This document shows, piece after piece, positions 22,633 to 35,674 of a stretch of 64,000 nt of DNA (position 1 is its first letter; every line of letters begins with the position of its first letter). The stretch comes from Lantana camara (taxonomy: Eukaryota; Streptophyta; Magnoliopsida; Lamiales; Verbenaceae). Below the pieces are notes generated by a model that searched no databases, was not told the DNA's origin, and saw only the letters and a program-made list of their open reading frames with translations. The stretch covers positions 65,317,501 through 65,381,500 of the forward strand of contig CM074862.1 of assembly GCA_037501455.1 (NCBI GenBank), given 5' to 3'. The position numbers were made by a program, and so were the translations under genes.

Positions 22633-24464
22633 TGTTAGGAATAGTGCCCTAAAAGCCGATTGTATATCCGCTTTGTACTTTTCCTTATTGTAATCACAGA
22701 CAATCTTTGAATGAAATAACGAATTGAGGCAACAGTTCTTTATATGCTCTTGTTTGGTATGCATTTACTTTAGTTGTGCATGTATGAGAACTCCTCTAAT
22801 CCTGATGACTTTAGGACTCTACCATTTAGGTGAAATGGTTCATGAAACGAGCCCTATATCACATAAGTCATGATTAGTAAAATACTCCAAGTCGATGAGT
22901 CCTACAGACAGTGGGAGTATCAACCTGACTCCTCTAAGGCTTGCTTGTGGGATCACACCCTTAAGAAGGACCACCTTGTTTCATGGAGGTGCAAAGTGTA
23001 TAGTTGATACGTGCATGATACATGAGGGTGCTTACTTCCATAAGTAAGTTCACTGAGGTGCCCCGTGTGAGAAGATTCCTAAATGGGAAAGGAAGTTTCT
23101 ATTTCAGGAAATGGAAACTTCCAGATTAGAAAATATCTCACGAGTCATTGATGTGATTAATTGATCCTTAGACCTGAGGTTCCATGTCACTTTATGAGTT
23201 AACTCTGTAGTCTTAGGTATAAGCTTTAAAGGGTGTCGCCTTAGACAACTAATTCAAGGCTTATGCTGGGGCTGCACAAGTGACTCATGAAAGTGAATGA
23301 GAATTAAGAAAGGACATACACTTGCGTTTGCAAGGTGATCTCTTATTGTGTAAGTCATTCATATGCCATATGGAGTCCTTGGCCAGGGCAGTAGATCAAG
23401 ACATCAAGAAAAGGGTTTCTTGGATTGAGATCAAATGGATATGAAATGCACTTAGCTTTAAGACCAGATTATTAGGGTTCTGATTATTCCCTTACCCTAG
23501 ATCATGGTTGAGAGATAGTTAGTAGGAGGATTGTATCTCACATGAATTAATGACTTAAAGGTTCTGTCGAATCGATACATTCCAATTCAGCTAGGGGTTA
23601 AACACCTGTTGCTAGACTATGGTCGTTTAATATGTGGACTGATTAATTAATTAGTGAATTAATTAATTAGGGTCACTTCTAATTGAATTGAGAACCTAGA
23701 GGGTCACACACAACAACTTGGTTACATGAGTTGAGGCTTTGAAATAATTAAACGAGTTAATCAAGCCGAGTGGGTTCCACACGTGTGAAACCACACGTGT
23801 GGAACCCACTCGGCGAGCACGTGTCCTTGGGACACGTGTCTCACACGTGTTTATATATATATATTGTATATATATATTAAATAATTAAATGTGTTAATTA
23901 TTTAATAGACTTTGGTTTAATTTTGAATTAAAAAGAAAGTCTTATTTTGGAGAAAAATAATCTAGTTAATTAATTACGAATTAATTAATTAGATAAATAA
24001 GTTATTTATTTATTAATAAATAAAGTATAATAATATCCAAAAGGGTTTGGATATTTTAGCTCTCTTAAAAGTTGATTTGACTAAGAATTTAAAGTCAAAG
24101 TTGGAATTACTTGATGATCAAGTAATAAGATAGAGAGGGACCAAATCCTTAGTCCATAAGGACTAGGATCGGCCGCCCCTCCTCTTGGCTATATATAGGG
24201 AAGCTCGTGCTCCCCTTGATGATTAATTGAATTCTTTTGGTTCATGTGTTGAACACCATCCTTGCTCCAAGATAAATTAAACCATAGGTTAAGCCTAAAC
24301 ACTAACTAGAGAACTAGCATCCTTACTAGTTAGATTGTAGTCAAGTTGGTGGACTATCTCTACAGAGCTTCAAGTTAGAAGTTTTGAAGATTCGAGCTTT
24401 ACCAAGGAGAGGGGATCAAGCCGCGAGAAGAGCATTCTTGGGTGGTTTGAAACGCTTGAAGAAA
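22633..24464 (+). repeat. Composite: inverted (plus-strand) LTR copy, lacking its last ~120 bp
   Basis: It starts precisely with TGTTAGGAATAGTGCCC, the LTR 5' terminus, and is the reverse complement of the neighbouring copies (for example the CACACGTGT-rich block near 23780 and the TTAATTAATTA block near 23985). It stops matching at AAGAAA, about 120 bp before the expected TTCCAACA end. Confidence 0.75.
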
Positions 24465-24476
24465 CACGATTAACGA

Positions 24477-24492
24477 GGTGGCTCTGATACCA
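24477..24492 (-). other. Primer-binding site (initiator-Met type) of the composite
   Basis: The minus strand reads TGGTATCAGAGCCACC two bases after the LTR end TTCCAACA. TGGTATCAGAGC is the usual plant initiator-methionine tRNA complement. It shows that the right copy is a 5' LTR of a minus-strand element. Confidence 0.75.
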
Positions 24493-24494
24493 CT

Positions 24495-25712
24495 TGTTGG
24501 AAAACGGGAATCAGAAAGCAGTGGAAATTTAAAAATTTTCCAACAAAAGGATCGAAAAGTCGCAATCATGAATCTGAATTCGTAGAGATTAGAAACTTAC
24601 TTTTCAATAATCTTTCTTGAAGCGTTTCAAGCCACCCATGAACGCTCTTCTCGCGGCTTGATCCCCTATCCTTGGTAAAGCTCGAATCTTCAAAACTTCT
24701 AACTTGAAGCTCTCTAGAGATAGTCCACCAACTTGACTACAATCTAATTAGTAAGGATGCTAGCTCTCTAGTTGGTGTTTAGGCTTGACCTAGGGTTTAC
24801 TTTATCTTGGAGAAAGGATGGTGTTCAACACATGAACCAAAAGAAAATCGATCAGCCCTAAGGGGAGCTCGAGCTCCCCTATATATAGGAGAAGGGCGGC
24901 CGATCCTAGTCCTTATGGACTAAGGATTTGGTCCATCTCTCTTATTACTTGATCATCAAGTAATTTTAAACTTTGACTTTGAATTCTAATTCAAATCAAC
25001 CTTTAAGAGAGCTAAAAATATCCAAACCCTTTTGGATAATATTATACTTTATTTATTAATAAATAAATAGCTTATTTATCTAATTAATTAATTCGTAATT
25101 AATTAAATAGTTTGTTTTTCTCCAAAATAAGACTTTCATTTTAATCCAAAATTAAACCAAAACCTGTTAAATAATTAACACATTAATTATTTAATATATA
25201 AACAAACATACACGTGTGGAACACATGTCCATAAGAACACGTGTCCAGTCACGTGACCCACACGTGTGGTTTCACACATGTGGAACCCTCTTGGTATGAT
25301 CAACTCGTTTGATCATTTTAAAGCCTTAACTCATGTAACCAAGTTGTTGTGTGTGACCCTCTAGGTTCTCAATTCAATTAGCAGTGACCCTAATTAACTA
25401 ATTCACTAATTAATTAATCAGTCTACAGATTAAACGACCATAGTCTAGCAACAGGTGTTTAACCCCTAGCTGAATTGGAATGTATCGATTCGACAGAACC
25501 TTTAAGTCATTGATCCATGTGAGATACAATCCTCCTACTTACTATCTCTCAACCAAGATCTAGGGTAAGGGAATAATCAGAACCCTAATAATCTGGTCTT
25601 AAGGCTAAGTGCATTTCATATCCATTTGATCTCAATCCAAGAAACTCTTTTCTTGATGTCTTGATCTACTGCCTTGGCCAAGGACTCCATATGGCATATG
25701 AATGACTTACAT
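24495..25712 (-). repeat. Composite: right LTR copy, part before the Tekay insertion
   Basis: Nearly identical to 21215-22420. It is interrupted after GACTTACAT by the Tekay LTR and continues at 37432 (CAATAAGAG). The uninterrupted sequence is seen in the neighbouring copies. Confidence 0.8.
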
Positions 25713-28700
25713 TGTGAAGCCCCGATAATTCGGCCGTACAGGTATGATGTAATTGTTTACCAAACTGTGTGAAATAATTATTTATACGTGATTTACATAT
25801 TTAATTTTATTTTAAATGTATTAAATGTTTTAATTACTTTATTTTAATGTTATTAATATCAAATATATTTATGTAAATATGTATATATGTTAATTGTGGT
25901 ACGTATTGTTTAATATTTTTGCATGAACTCATGCAATTCATGTTAATTAATATTGATGCATGCATGTATTTATAAGTTATATACGTATTTATATTATATT
26001 ATTTGTAATATTATGAATTTTATTGTTACATTGTTTATGAGTGACATTTACGTGCTTCGTTTCTATATGAATTGATATCGAATTTTCGTGTAAATTTAAT
26101 ATGTTGGACTTATATGTGTATTGTATATGAATATATGTTGTTTCTTATTTTCGGGTTCATTTGTATGTGTTTCAGATTTGTTTTAATTTTGGAATCCAAG
26201 TCGGGGGCTAACGAGCAATTAGCGCACCCTTGGTTCCTTATTTAATATCTTGAGCTCGGGAACTCGGATTCGAGTTCCGTCAACTTTGTTGAACTCGTAA
26301 CGAAAATTCGAGTTTAGTGAACTTAGCCTTATATTTTTCCAACGTCATTTGAACCTCCGAAATCCAACCGAAAAACGAAATGGCGACCAAACTGACCTTG
26401 CTGCACTAAAATGACCATATCTTGTTCAAACATTGACCAAATTAACCATGGTTTGATGCTATAGAACCCTAACTCAACCACCTAACCTGCTATACCATGC
26501 CCAAACCGAACCAACCCTCACACAAACCACAAATCTCAGCCAAAGTCACTGAAATTGCAGTCATTCCCGTAACCTTGCTCAAATCTCATCCAATCTTCAT
26601 CCAATCCACAAGGTAAGCTTAGATATGTTATGTACATTCAATATAAGTCATTTTCATCTATTCATCCCTAAATTTGAGCATGGTTTCATGGGTTTTTGGC
26701 TGATTTTAGAAAATAATAGGTTTAGAGCAAATTTGTTGATCTCATTTGATTCTTGATGGATTTCATTGATTCCAAGCATGAAAATGATTTTTTTGACATC
26801 CTTTTCTTATTTATGATCATTGATTTCATGGTGGTTGATGTATTGACGAGATATCATTTATAGCACTTTGAGAAAATTTTCATGTAATGTCACGTATGCC
26901 TTCTTTCTGTGTTTGAGCTCTTTTGGGACTGATTTATATGTCATATTGGTGTTGTTTTGCTGCACATTTGATAGCCTAATTGACATGAGCTTGTTGGTTG
27001 AAGATTGAAATGGTACTGCCCTGTTTTTCGTGGAATACTTGCCCTGTTTTGAGCTGGTTTTTGCTGCTGAAGCTGCTGCGTTTCTGCCTTGCTTTTGCTG
27101 TCAGTTTTAGTGGCTTGTTAGAGCTATTTTGTGCTGCATTTCATACCTTCTTATTGCTGCATTTCATGCTTTGGTTGCTGCCTTATTGCTGCGTCTTTTG
27201 TTGTAAAAAAACAGGGGTTATTTGTTGAGCTGTTGCACGCATTTGACACGGGCGTGTCAACCTTTTCTTCTTCAGCATGGCACGGGGGTGCAAGACTGTC
27301 TGGTCTCACTGTACCGAGATATGGGGGTGTCCCGGTTTGCCTTATATTGGTGACACGGGCGTGTCACCTTCTGAATCCAAAACATAAGCATACGTGAAAT
27401 ATATATATATATATATACACATATGTTTCAATGCATGAGCTTGCATGTATTTTATGAAATGTTTGCATGCATATATGTATATATATATACTTAAACAATT
27501 TGCATGCATGTGTTATAATTGCATGAAATTTCATGCATATTGTGTTGCATGTGTGTACGTTGCATGCATGTGGTGTACGTGTGTATATATATATATTTAT
27601 TATATAATTGAATTGTAGAATTTAATTGTTACCTATTTCATGTTTTATTTAATTTCCGATTTTAAATTGAATGTATGTAATTGTTTATTTCTAATTTTAA
27701 ATGTGATTTAACTTGTGCTATGATTATATTTGAATTTCTTGAATTAATTTGATTGAAAATGTGAAATTATGAATTCGAATGAAAGTGAACGAAAGATTGA
27801 ATGACTTGATTATATGATTTAAATTCCTTAATAGTGCACATGAACATTTTGATAACATAATCTTATCTTTTACATATTCATATCATGATCATTGCATTGC
27901 CGAGCGTGTTATTTGTTCATATTGAGTCTCACTTCACCTTTCTTGCACAGATTTTGATCCAGTTGGAGATGAGGCCGGTCAGTGAGGCTCGTGTATTCTC
28001 TTTTTGCTGTTTAAGGTGGGTTTCTCTTCTATGTAGATATATAACCCTATACATACCTTCAATGTGAAAGTTTTCAACCAAAATTAATATATATATATAT
28101 AGAGAGTCATTTTAAAGAGTAAATGTTTTCAACGTAAAGCCTTATTTTATGAATCCTACCTAATGTTTTGGCGAGAAATGCACGAATGGGGCTCAGGGAC
28201 TTAGTGTGAGTGGCTATCCGGGGAGGCATGGGCTGACGGTGATCCCTCACACTAGTTCCACCAATGTACGGCGTAACCGGACCTCATTAGGAGTTAGCGA
28301 GGAATGGACGCTGAGCGCCATCTGGGGAGTCATGTAACCCCTTTTGGTCAATGAATGGGTGGTCGGGCCTTGTAAACCCACCACCAACCCGGAGGAAGAA
28401 GGTGTAAATGCTAATGAATGTGCACGAAAGAATGATATGCATGAAAAGAATGAATGAATGAATGTTTAAATGAATTACACAAGGTATTGGTTGGAGATAA
28501 TGCACGCCCACTCGCTGGGCCAATAATGACCTAATGTAAATGAGTCATTATAATCCCTTTTGATGATTTCTATTCACCCACTTGGGAAATACTTCGAAAA
28601 CCTCACTTGGGATTATAGCTTGCATGTGAATGTTTAATTACTGTCGTATATTATATTTATGCCCTGTTTTTATACCCACCAGTCCCTTTTGGACTGAACC

Positions 28701-29146
28701 CGTTTAGTTTTCAGTTGTGTCGTGCAGGTGTCAAGGAGCTAGGCGGGAATACAAGTCATAGGTCTTGCATTCGTCTCTAGCTCTGTATTTTAGGTTTTAC
28801 AATCGCATACACTAATTATGATTTGGTATATGAGTACTCTACTTTTGATCCTTGTATATGGATGTTATTTTGGAGCATACTTGTTTTGAGCCGTGACGGC
28901 AATTGATGATGTATATGACTTATTTTTGGAGCTGTGATGCTCATTGTATATATATATGATGTATGTTCATTTATTGCTTCCGCTTTAATGTTTTACGCTG
29001 ATTTATAGTTTAAGGGTTAGCCCGCCTAGCTTAGAGTGTGTGTTTGTCCCCGTTCACCGTGATTTAGCTTGGGTATGGATCGTCCATTTCATATTCGAGT
29101 CGGGTCTCGGTGCGGGGGATGTGACACCTTGCGCTCGGGTGTTACA
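25713..29146 (+). repeat. 5' LTR of Tekay element 1
   Basis: 3434 bp, TGTGAAGCCCCG to GGGTGTTACA. It includes a palindrome cluster (27244-27366), an AT microsatellite (27399-27416) and the chromovirus block set near 28170-28520 and 29015-29120. Short open frames within it (e.g. 26998-27397) recur in both LTRs but show no protein motifs. Confidence 0.85.
27244..27366. repeat. Cluster of TGACACGGGCGTGTCA-type palindromes (5' LTR of Tekay 1)
   Basis: Perfect copies at 27244-27259 and 27351-27366, with degenerate copies near 27278 (GCACGGGGGTGC) and 27316 (ATATGGGGGTGTCCC). The same array is at 35455-35577 in the other LTR. Confidence 0.75.
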
Positions 29147-29154
29147 TCCTTAAA

Positions 29155-29166
29155 TGGTATCAGAGC
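29155..29166 (+). other. Primer-binding site of Tekay element 1
   Basis: TGGTATCAGAGC, complementary to the 3' end of plant initiator-methionine tRNA, lies eight bases after the LTR end. Confidence 0.85.
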
Positions 29167-29348
29167 TTAGGGTTGCAAAACCCGGGCTCTCGTGTCGTGT
29201 GAGTCAGTCTAGGTCGTTCGGCTTAGGAACTACTTAACAATGTGTTGCATATGCATCTCTTTCATGTTAAATTTTGAATTTTGGGTGAATTAATTGCATT
29301 AACATGCATAAACTAAAAATAGCACGTGTTTTAGTGTTTATTGAAAGG

Positions 29349-30320
29349 ATGCCTCCACGTAGACATCGAGATCGATCTCCAGGACGGCGTCGCCATCATG
29401 ATCGTACTCCTACACCTCCACCTCCACAACCACCGCCGGCAGAGGCCTTTGTTAATTTAGTTATCAATATCGTAGATCAAAGGCTGCGAGATTATGTACC
29501 ACCGGCACCTCCAGCACCACCTGCACCTGTCGTACCGCCCGAGGCACCGATTTCTGTTATACTTAGGGAGTTTCAGAATCAAAGACCTCCTAAGTTCTTC
29601 AAGGGAAATGATATGCAGCGGAAATGTGGCTGAAGGAAGTTGAGAGGATATGGGAGCTCATTCCATGTGAGTCCCCAGAGAAGGCTCGATGCACCATCAC
29701 TTTGATACAAGGAGAAGCCTACTCTTGGTGGGAAAGCACACGGATTGTATTGGAGGTAGTTGGAGAATAGATCAATTGGGAAGTATTTACAAGGGAATTC
29801 AAGAATAAAATCATCCCTCCCTCATCCCGTACTCGAAGGCTTAGGGAATTCACTGAATTGAAGCAAGGATCGAGGTCTGTGACCGAGTATATTTCAGAGT
29901 ATGAGAGGTTATCCCGCTATGCACCAAATATAGCAGGCGATGACTTCCATAAGGCTATGCAATTTGTTCAGGGGCTTCGACCGGATATCCAGACAGCTCT
30001 TGAAGCAGTTAATACGGCACTTGGGCGAAGGCCACTTCGAAAGCCTTAAAGGTTGAAGATTCTGTGAATGCGAGAAGGCCAGTTTATCGCCAAGGACAAG
30101 GGTCAGGATTCAGCTCGGGATTTAACAAAGGAAAGAGGCCGATGAATTTACCAGCTCCACCACCAAAAGGACCATTCAAGAAGCCTAGATTAGGAGGTCC
30201 GATTGCACCCGTTCCACGACCACCTTAGGCTCCACCAGCTCCTAAAGGATCTCGCAATGATCAGCCACGGTGTACTTATTACGGATGGCCAACTCATTCT
30301 TATAACAATTGCCGGAAAAG
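29349..30320 (+). pseudogene. gag: Tekay 1 gag (broken)
   Basis: The likely start is MPPRRHRDRSPG at 29349. A proline-rich head is followed by capsid-type motifs (LREFQNQRPPKFFKGND, WLKEVERIWELIPC, QGEAYSWW, EYERLSRYAPNIA). A one-base deletion near 29615 shifts the frame, a TAG lies near 29767 and a second frameshift near 30030. The zinc knuckle follows in the next segment. In an intact copy this region would be the capsid protein. Confidence 0.75.
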
Positions 30321-30321
30321 A

Positions 30322-30804
30322 TTGAAGTTGTGTTTGATTTGCGGGAAAGGAGATCATATGGCTTTTGCATGCCCGGACAAGATTCCAGGATATCAAGCTG
30401 GGGCTCAAAGACCGATGGTTCAGGCACGAGCTTATGCCCTTGAGGGCGAGGAGCTTAATGTTGAGGTTGATCCAAACACCGTGGTGGAAGGTACCGTTTA
30501 CATTCATAACACGAGCATTCATGCATTATTCGATCCGGGTGCCACGCATACTTTTATATCTTGTGATCTATGTGCCTCGTTGTGCCTGCCTGTTACTTGT
30601 TCAAATTCTTGTTATTTTGTGAGTTCTCCTTTGGGAGGTAGTTTGCAGACGGATCGGGTTGTCAGGGGTTGTTCAGTTTTGATAGAAGGGAAAGATTATC
30701 CAGCAGATTTCATTGTTATGCCTATGAAGAAGTATGGGGTAATCTTCGGGATGGATTGGTTTTACCGGCACCGGCTGAAGTTGATTATTTTAAGAAGAAG
30801 ATAA
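30322..30804 (+). pseudogene. Tekay 1 zinc knuckle and protease (truncated by frameshift)
   Basis: CLICGKGDHMAFAC is a CX2CX4HX4C nucleic-acid-binding knuckle. It is followed by the aspartic protease motif [13 protein letters not shown] and IFGMDW. The sequence then jumps frame after DWFYRH near 30770 with loss of about ten residues compared with the related element at 57600. Protease would cut the gag-pol polyprotein; this copy no longer joins to the polymerase. Confidence 0.75.
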
Positions 30805-31970
30805 AGTTGGGTGAAGAGTTGATTGGAGAAGTTGGGTCGAAGAATGTACCTCTATTATCGTTTATGGAAGCTCGCAAGTTGATAAAGGATGGAGCCATGG
30901 GATTTATTGTCTATCTCCTTAATAAACCAAAGGATCAATCAAGTTTTGAGGAGACGGCCGTGGTAAAGGAATATCCCGATGTATTTCCAGAAAATTTAGG
31001 TTCTCTACCACCGGATCGGGAGATTGAGTTTGTTATTGATTTATATCCGGGATCAGAACCTTATTCTAAGACTCCTTATAGAATGGCTCCGGCAGAGTTG
31101 AAGGAGTTGAAGATTCAACTCGAGGAATTACTCAGGAGTGGATATATCCGACCGAGTTCATCTCCGTGGGGTGCTCTGGTTCTCTTTGTCAAAAAGAAAG
31201 ATGGGTCGTTGAGAATGTGTATAGATTATCGGGAGCTTAATCGGATGACTATCAAGAATAAGTACCCGTTGCCCCACATTGAGGATTTATTCGATATGCT
31301 GCAATGTTCAAGAGTTTATTCGAAATTGGATTTAAGGCAAGGCTATTACCAGTTGAAAATCTGGGAGGAGGATATACCGAAGACAGGATTCAATACCCTG
31401 TATGGGCATTATGAGTTCGTAGTGATGCCTTTTGGTTTAACAAATGCCCCTGCAACATTCATGGATATGATACATCGGATTTTTCAGCCTTATTTGGATA
31501 AATTCGTAGTAATCTTCATTGATGACATTCTTGTGTATTCAAAGACTCCGGAAGATCATGCTAGACAACTCAACTTGGTATTGGAGACGTTGAGAGAGCA
31601 CCGGTTGTATGCGAAGTTTAGTAAGTGTGAGTTTTGGATCGACCGGGTTGCTTTTCTAGGCCATATTATTTCAAGTAAGGGTTTGGAAGTTGATCCTTCA
31701 AAGATTGAGACGGTTATTCAATGGCAGAGTCCGAAGAATGCTTCCGAGGTTAGAAGTTTCTTGGGATTGGCAGGTTATTACCGACGGTTTGTGAAAGATT
31801 TTTCAAAGATAGCTGGTCCTTTAACACGATTGACTAAGAAGGAAGCTAAATTTGAGTGGGACGAGGCATGCAAAGCTAGTTTTCAACTCTTGAAGGAAAA
31901 ATTAACCACTGCACCGGTATTAGCACTCCCCGAGGGCACTGAAGGATACATGGTTTATACGGACGCCTAG
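30775..31970 (+). pseudogene. pol: Tekay 1 reverse transcriptase (ends at a stop codon)
   Basis: The open stretch holds the standard reverse transcriptase blocks: [57 protein letters not shown] and the catalytic FIDDILVYS (about 31512-31538). The connection to RNase H ([19 protein letters not shown], ...MVYTDA) then ends at TAG 31968-31970, where relatives read TDASKEGLG. Apart from this stop the domain looks complete. Confidence 0.85.
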
Positions 31971-33656
31971 AAAGAAGGGTTGGGATGTGTTTTGATGCAG
32001 AAGGGTAAGGTGATAGCTTATGCCTCGAGGAAATTGAAAGATCATGAACAGAATTATCCCACTCACGATCTCGAGCTTGCAGCAGTGATCTTCGCTTTGG
32101 GAAAGTGGAGACACTATCTTTACGGAGTTTCTTTTGAGATCTTTTCCGACCACAAGAGTCTCCAGTATTTGTTTTCTCAAAAGGAATTAAACAAGAGACA
32201 GAGGCGTTGGATGGAGATATTGGCGGATTATGAGTGTACGATTCGATACCATCCCGGAAAGGCTAACGTGGTCGCGGATGCGCTTAGTAGGAAGGCTAGT
32301 GTGTCAAGTGTTAAAGTAGAAACTATGGATGAACCTGAGTCTTTCAAGCTGAAAGCTAGCATTCGGAATATTACCGTTCAACCGGATCTTCAGCAGAGAT
32401 TGTTTGAAGCTGAAAGAGTGGACTCCGAGGTTCAGAAAATAGTGCAAAAAGCTAGAAATGATTCAGAGAGTCCGTTCGGATTTGATGACACCGGGCTTCT
32501 AAGGTTTAAGAATAGAGTTGTGGTTCCGGAAGAGTTGAAACGGTTGATATTGGAAGAAGCTCATCGATCAGGGTATTCGATACATCCCGGGGGAAATAAG
32601 ATGTATAAGAACTTAAAGAAATTTTATTGGTGGAATGGGCTTAAACGGGATGTGATCAAATTCGTGAGACATTGCTTGACTTGCCAAGTCGTAAAAGCAG
32701 AGCATCAGAAACCATCGGGGCTACTTCAACTGTTACCTATTCCCGAATGGAAATGGCAGCAAGTGGTGATGGATTTCGTTACGGGTCTTCCACGAGTGAA
32801 AGGTGGTTTAGATGAAATTTGGGTAATAGTGGATCGACTGACGAAATCGGCACATTTTCTTGCTATTCGGATGTCGGATAAGGTGAATAAGTTAGCTAAG
32901 AAGTATGTGGATGAAATTGTCCGACTTCATGGAGTACCGGTTAGCATTGTATCAGATCGGGATCCGAGGTTTACTTCTAGATTTTGGCAAGAATTGCAAA
33001 GGAATCTGGGCACAAGGCTTCAATTCAGCACAACTTTCCATCCTCAGACAGACGGGCAATTAGAGAGATTAATTAAATATTTGGAAGATATGTTGAGAGC
33101 ATGTGCATTGGATTTTTCGAGTTCGTGGAACGAGCAATTGCCTTTGATTGAATTTGCCTATAATAACAGCTTTCAAGCATCGATAGAAATGGCTCCTTAT
33201 GAGGCTCTCTACAGACAAAAATGCAGATCACCGTTGTTCTTTGATTTGGAAGAATGGAATTGGACGAAGCAAGAGGGTGTGAAACAAGGAGAGAACAAGG
33301 AAAAACCCTCTAAGGTCGTACAAGAAGCAATCGTTAAGGTCCAAATAATCAGACAACGGATGAAAGCAGCCCAGGACCGACAGAAAAGCTATGCCGATCA
33401 CCGAAGGAAAGATCTTAAGTTTGAGATTGGTGATAGGGTATTCTTGAAAGCCTCACCTCGTAAGGGATTTTCGAGGATTGGAAAAGGAGGGAAATTGAAT
33501 CCTCGGTATCTAGGACCGTATGAGATTCTTGAGAAAATTGGAGATACAGCCTACCGTTTGGACCTACCCCCGAGTTTGACCGGAATTCATAATGTATTCC
33601 ATGTGTCTCAGCTTCGGAAATATTATCCGGATGAATCCGAGATCATACCCCGTTGA
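31971..33656 (+). pseudogene. pol: Tekay 1 RNase H and integrase
   Basis: The frame continues after the stop with RNase H motifs ([51 protein letters not shown]). The integrase has the zinc-binding region (HPGGNKMY...CLTCQ) and core acidic residues in MDFVTGL, SDRDPRF and DGQLERL. The C-terminal domain ([33 protein letters not shown]) is intact until a one-base insertion after ESEIIP near 33650. The integrase would insert the cDNA. Confidence 0.85.
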
Positions 33657-33855
33657 AGAAGTGGAGTTAGAACCGATTCTCACCTTCGTTCAGAAGCCGA
33701 TTAAGATATTGGATTGTAAAGTTCAGGAGCTTCGAAATCGGTAGATCCCACTAGTTAAAGTCTTATGGAGAAGTGATAAAACGGAAGAGGCTACGTGGGA
33801 GACGGATGATAAGATGAAAAGATTTCATATTGAATTGTTTCTGAGCGATCAATGA
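33657..33855 (+). pseudogene. Tekay 1 chromodomain (C-terminal end of pol)
   Basis: In the restored frame the sequence reads KPIKILDCKVQEL, then a TAG near 33742, then IPLVKVLW and EEATWE. The pattern of aromatic and acidic residues is that of a chromovirus chromodomain, which is thought to guide insertion to heterochromatin. The stop corresponds to a glutamine in the related element (NWQIPLVRVLW), so CAG to TAG is likely. Confidence 0.7.
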
Positions 33856-33875
33856 ATCCGAGGACGAATTCTTTT

Positions 33876-33888
33876 AAGGGGGAGAGGT
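33876..33888 (+). other. Polypurine tract of Tekay element 1
   Basis: AAGGGGGAGAGGT immediately precedes the 3' LTR start TGTGACGCCCCG. Confidence 0.85.
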
Positions 33889-34045
33889 TGTGACGCCCCG
33901 ATAATTCGGCCGTACAGGTATGACGTAATTGTTTACCAAACTGCGCGAAATAATTATTTATACGTGATTTACATATTTAATTTTATTTTAAATGTATTAA
34001 ATGTTTTAATTACTTTATTTTAATATTATTAATATCAAATATATT

Positions 34046-34076
<31 letters not shown>

Positions 34077-35607
34077 GTTAATTGTGGTACGTATTGTTCA
34101 ATATTTTTGCATGAACTCATGCAATTCATGTTAATTAATATTGATGCATGCATGTATTTATAAGTTATATACGTATTTATATTATATTATTTTGTAATAT
34201 TATGAATTTTATTGTTACATTGTTTATGAGTGACATTTACGTGCTTCGTTTCTATATGAATTGATATCGAAGTTTCGTGCAAATTTAATATGTTGGACTT
34301 ATATGTGTATTGTATATGAATATATGTTCGTTTCGTATTTTCGGGTTCATTTGTATGTGTTTCGGATTTGTTTTAATTTTGGAATCCAAGTCGGGGGCTA
34401 ACGAGCAATTAGCGCACCCTTGGTTTCGTATTTAATATCTTGAGCTCGGGAACTCAGATTCGAGTTCCGTCAACTTCGTTGAACTCGTAACGAAAATTCG
34501 AGTTTAGTGAACTTAGCCTTATATTTTTCCAACGTCATTTGAACCTTCGAAATCCAACCGAAAGACGAAACGACGACCAAACTGACCTTGCTGAACTAAA
34601 ATGACCATATCTTGTTCAAACATTGACCAAATTAACCATGGTTTGATGCTATAGAACCCTAACTCAACCACCTAACCTGCTATACCATGCCCTAACCGAA
34701 CCAACCCTCACACAAAACACAAATCTCAGCCAAAGTCACTGAAATTGCAGTAATTCCCGTAACTTTGCTTTCCTTGGAGATTTTGGAGCTCAAATCTCAT
34801 CCAATCTTCATCCAATCCACAAGGTAAGCTTAGATATGTTATGTACATTCAATATAAGTCATTTTCATCTATTCATCCCTAAATTTGAGCATGGTTTCAT
34901 GGGTTTTTGGCTGATTTTAGAAAATAATAGGTTTAGAGCAAATTTGTTGATCTCATTTGATTCTTGATGGATTTCATTGATTCCAAGCATGAAAATGATT
35001 TTTTTGACATCCTTTTCTTATTTATGATCATTGATTTCATGGTGGTTGATGTATTGATGAGATATCATTTATGGCACTTTGAGAAAATTTTCATGTAATG
35101 TCACGTATGCCTTCTTTCCGTGTTTGAGCTCTTTTGGGACTGATTTATATGTCATATTGGTGTTGTTTTGCTGCACATTTGATAGCCTAATTGACATGAA
35201 CTTGTTGGTTGAAGATTGAAATGGTACCGCCCTGTTTTTCGTGGAATACTTGCCCTGTTTTGAGCTGGTTTTTGCTGCTGAAGCTGCTGCGTTTCTGCCT
35301 TGCTTTTGCTGTCAGTTTTAGTGGCTTGTTAGAGCTATTTTGTGTTGCATTTCATGCCTTCTTATTGCTGCATTTCATGCTTTGGTTGCTGCCTTATTGT
35401 TGCATCTTTTGTTGTAAAAAAACAGGGGTTATTTGTTGAGCTGTTGCATGCATTTGACACGGGCGTGTCAACCTTTTCTTCTTCAGCATGGCACGGGGGT
35501 GCAAGACTGTCTGGTCTCACTGTACCGAGACACGGGGGTGTCCCGGTTTGCCTTATATTGGTGACACGGGCGTGTCACCTTCTGAATCCAAAACAAAAGC
35601 ATACGTG

Positions 35608-35674
<67 letters not shown>

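Noticed and set aside
26998..27397. Open frames repeated at 26998-27397 and 35209-35608, looking like a duplicated small gene
   Set aside because: They lie at the same place in the two LTRs of Tekay 1, so the duplication is the LTR pair. They have no protein motifs and overlap the palindrome cluster.
35611..35670. Long AT repeat as a possible replication origin or satellite
   Set aside because: Simple AT microsatellite within an LTR; the paired LTR has a much shorter version.
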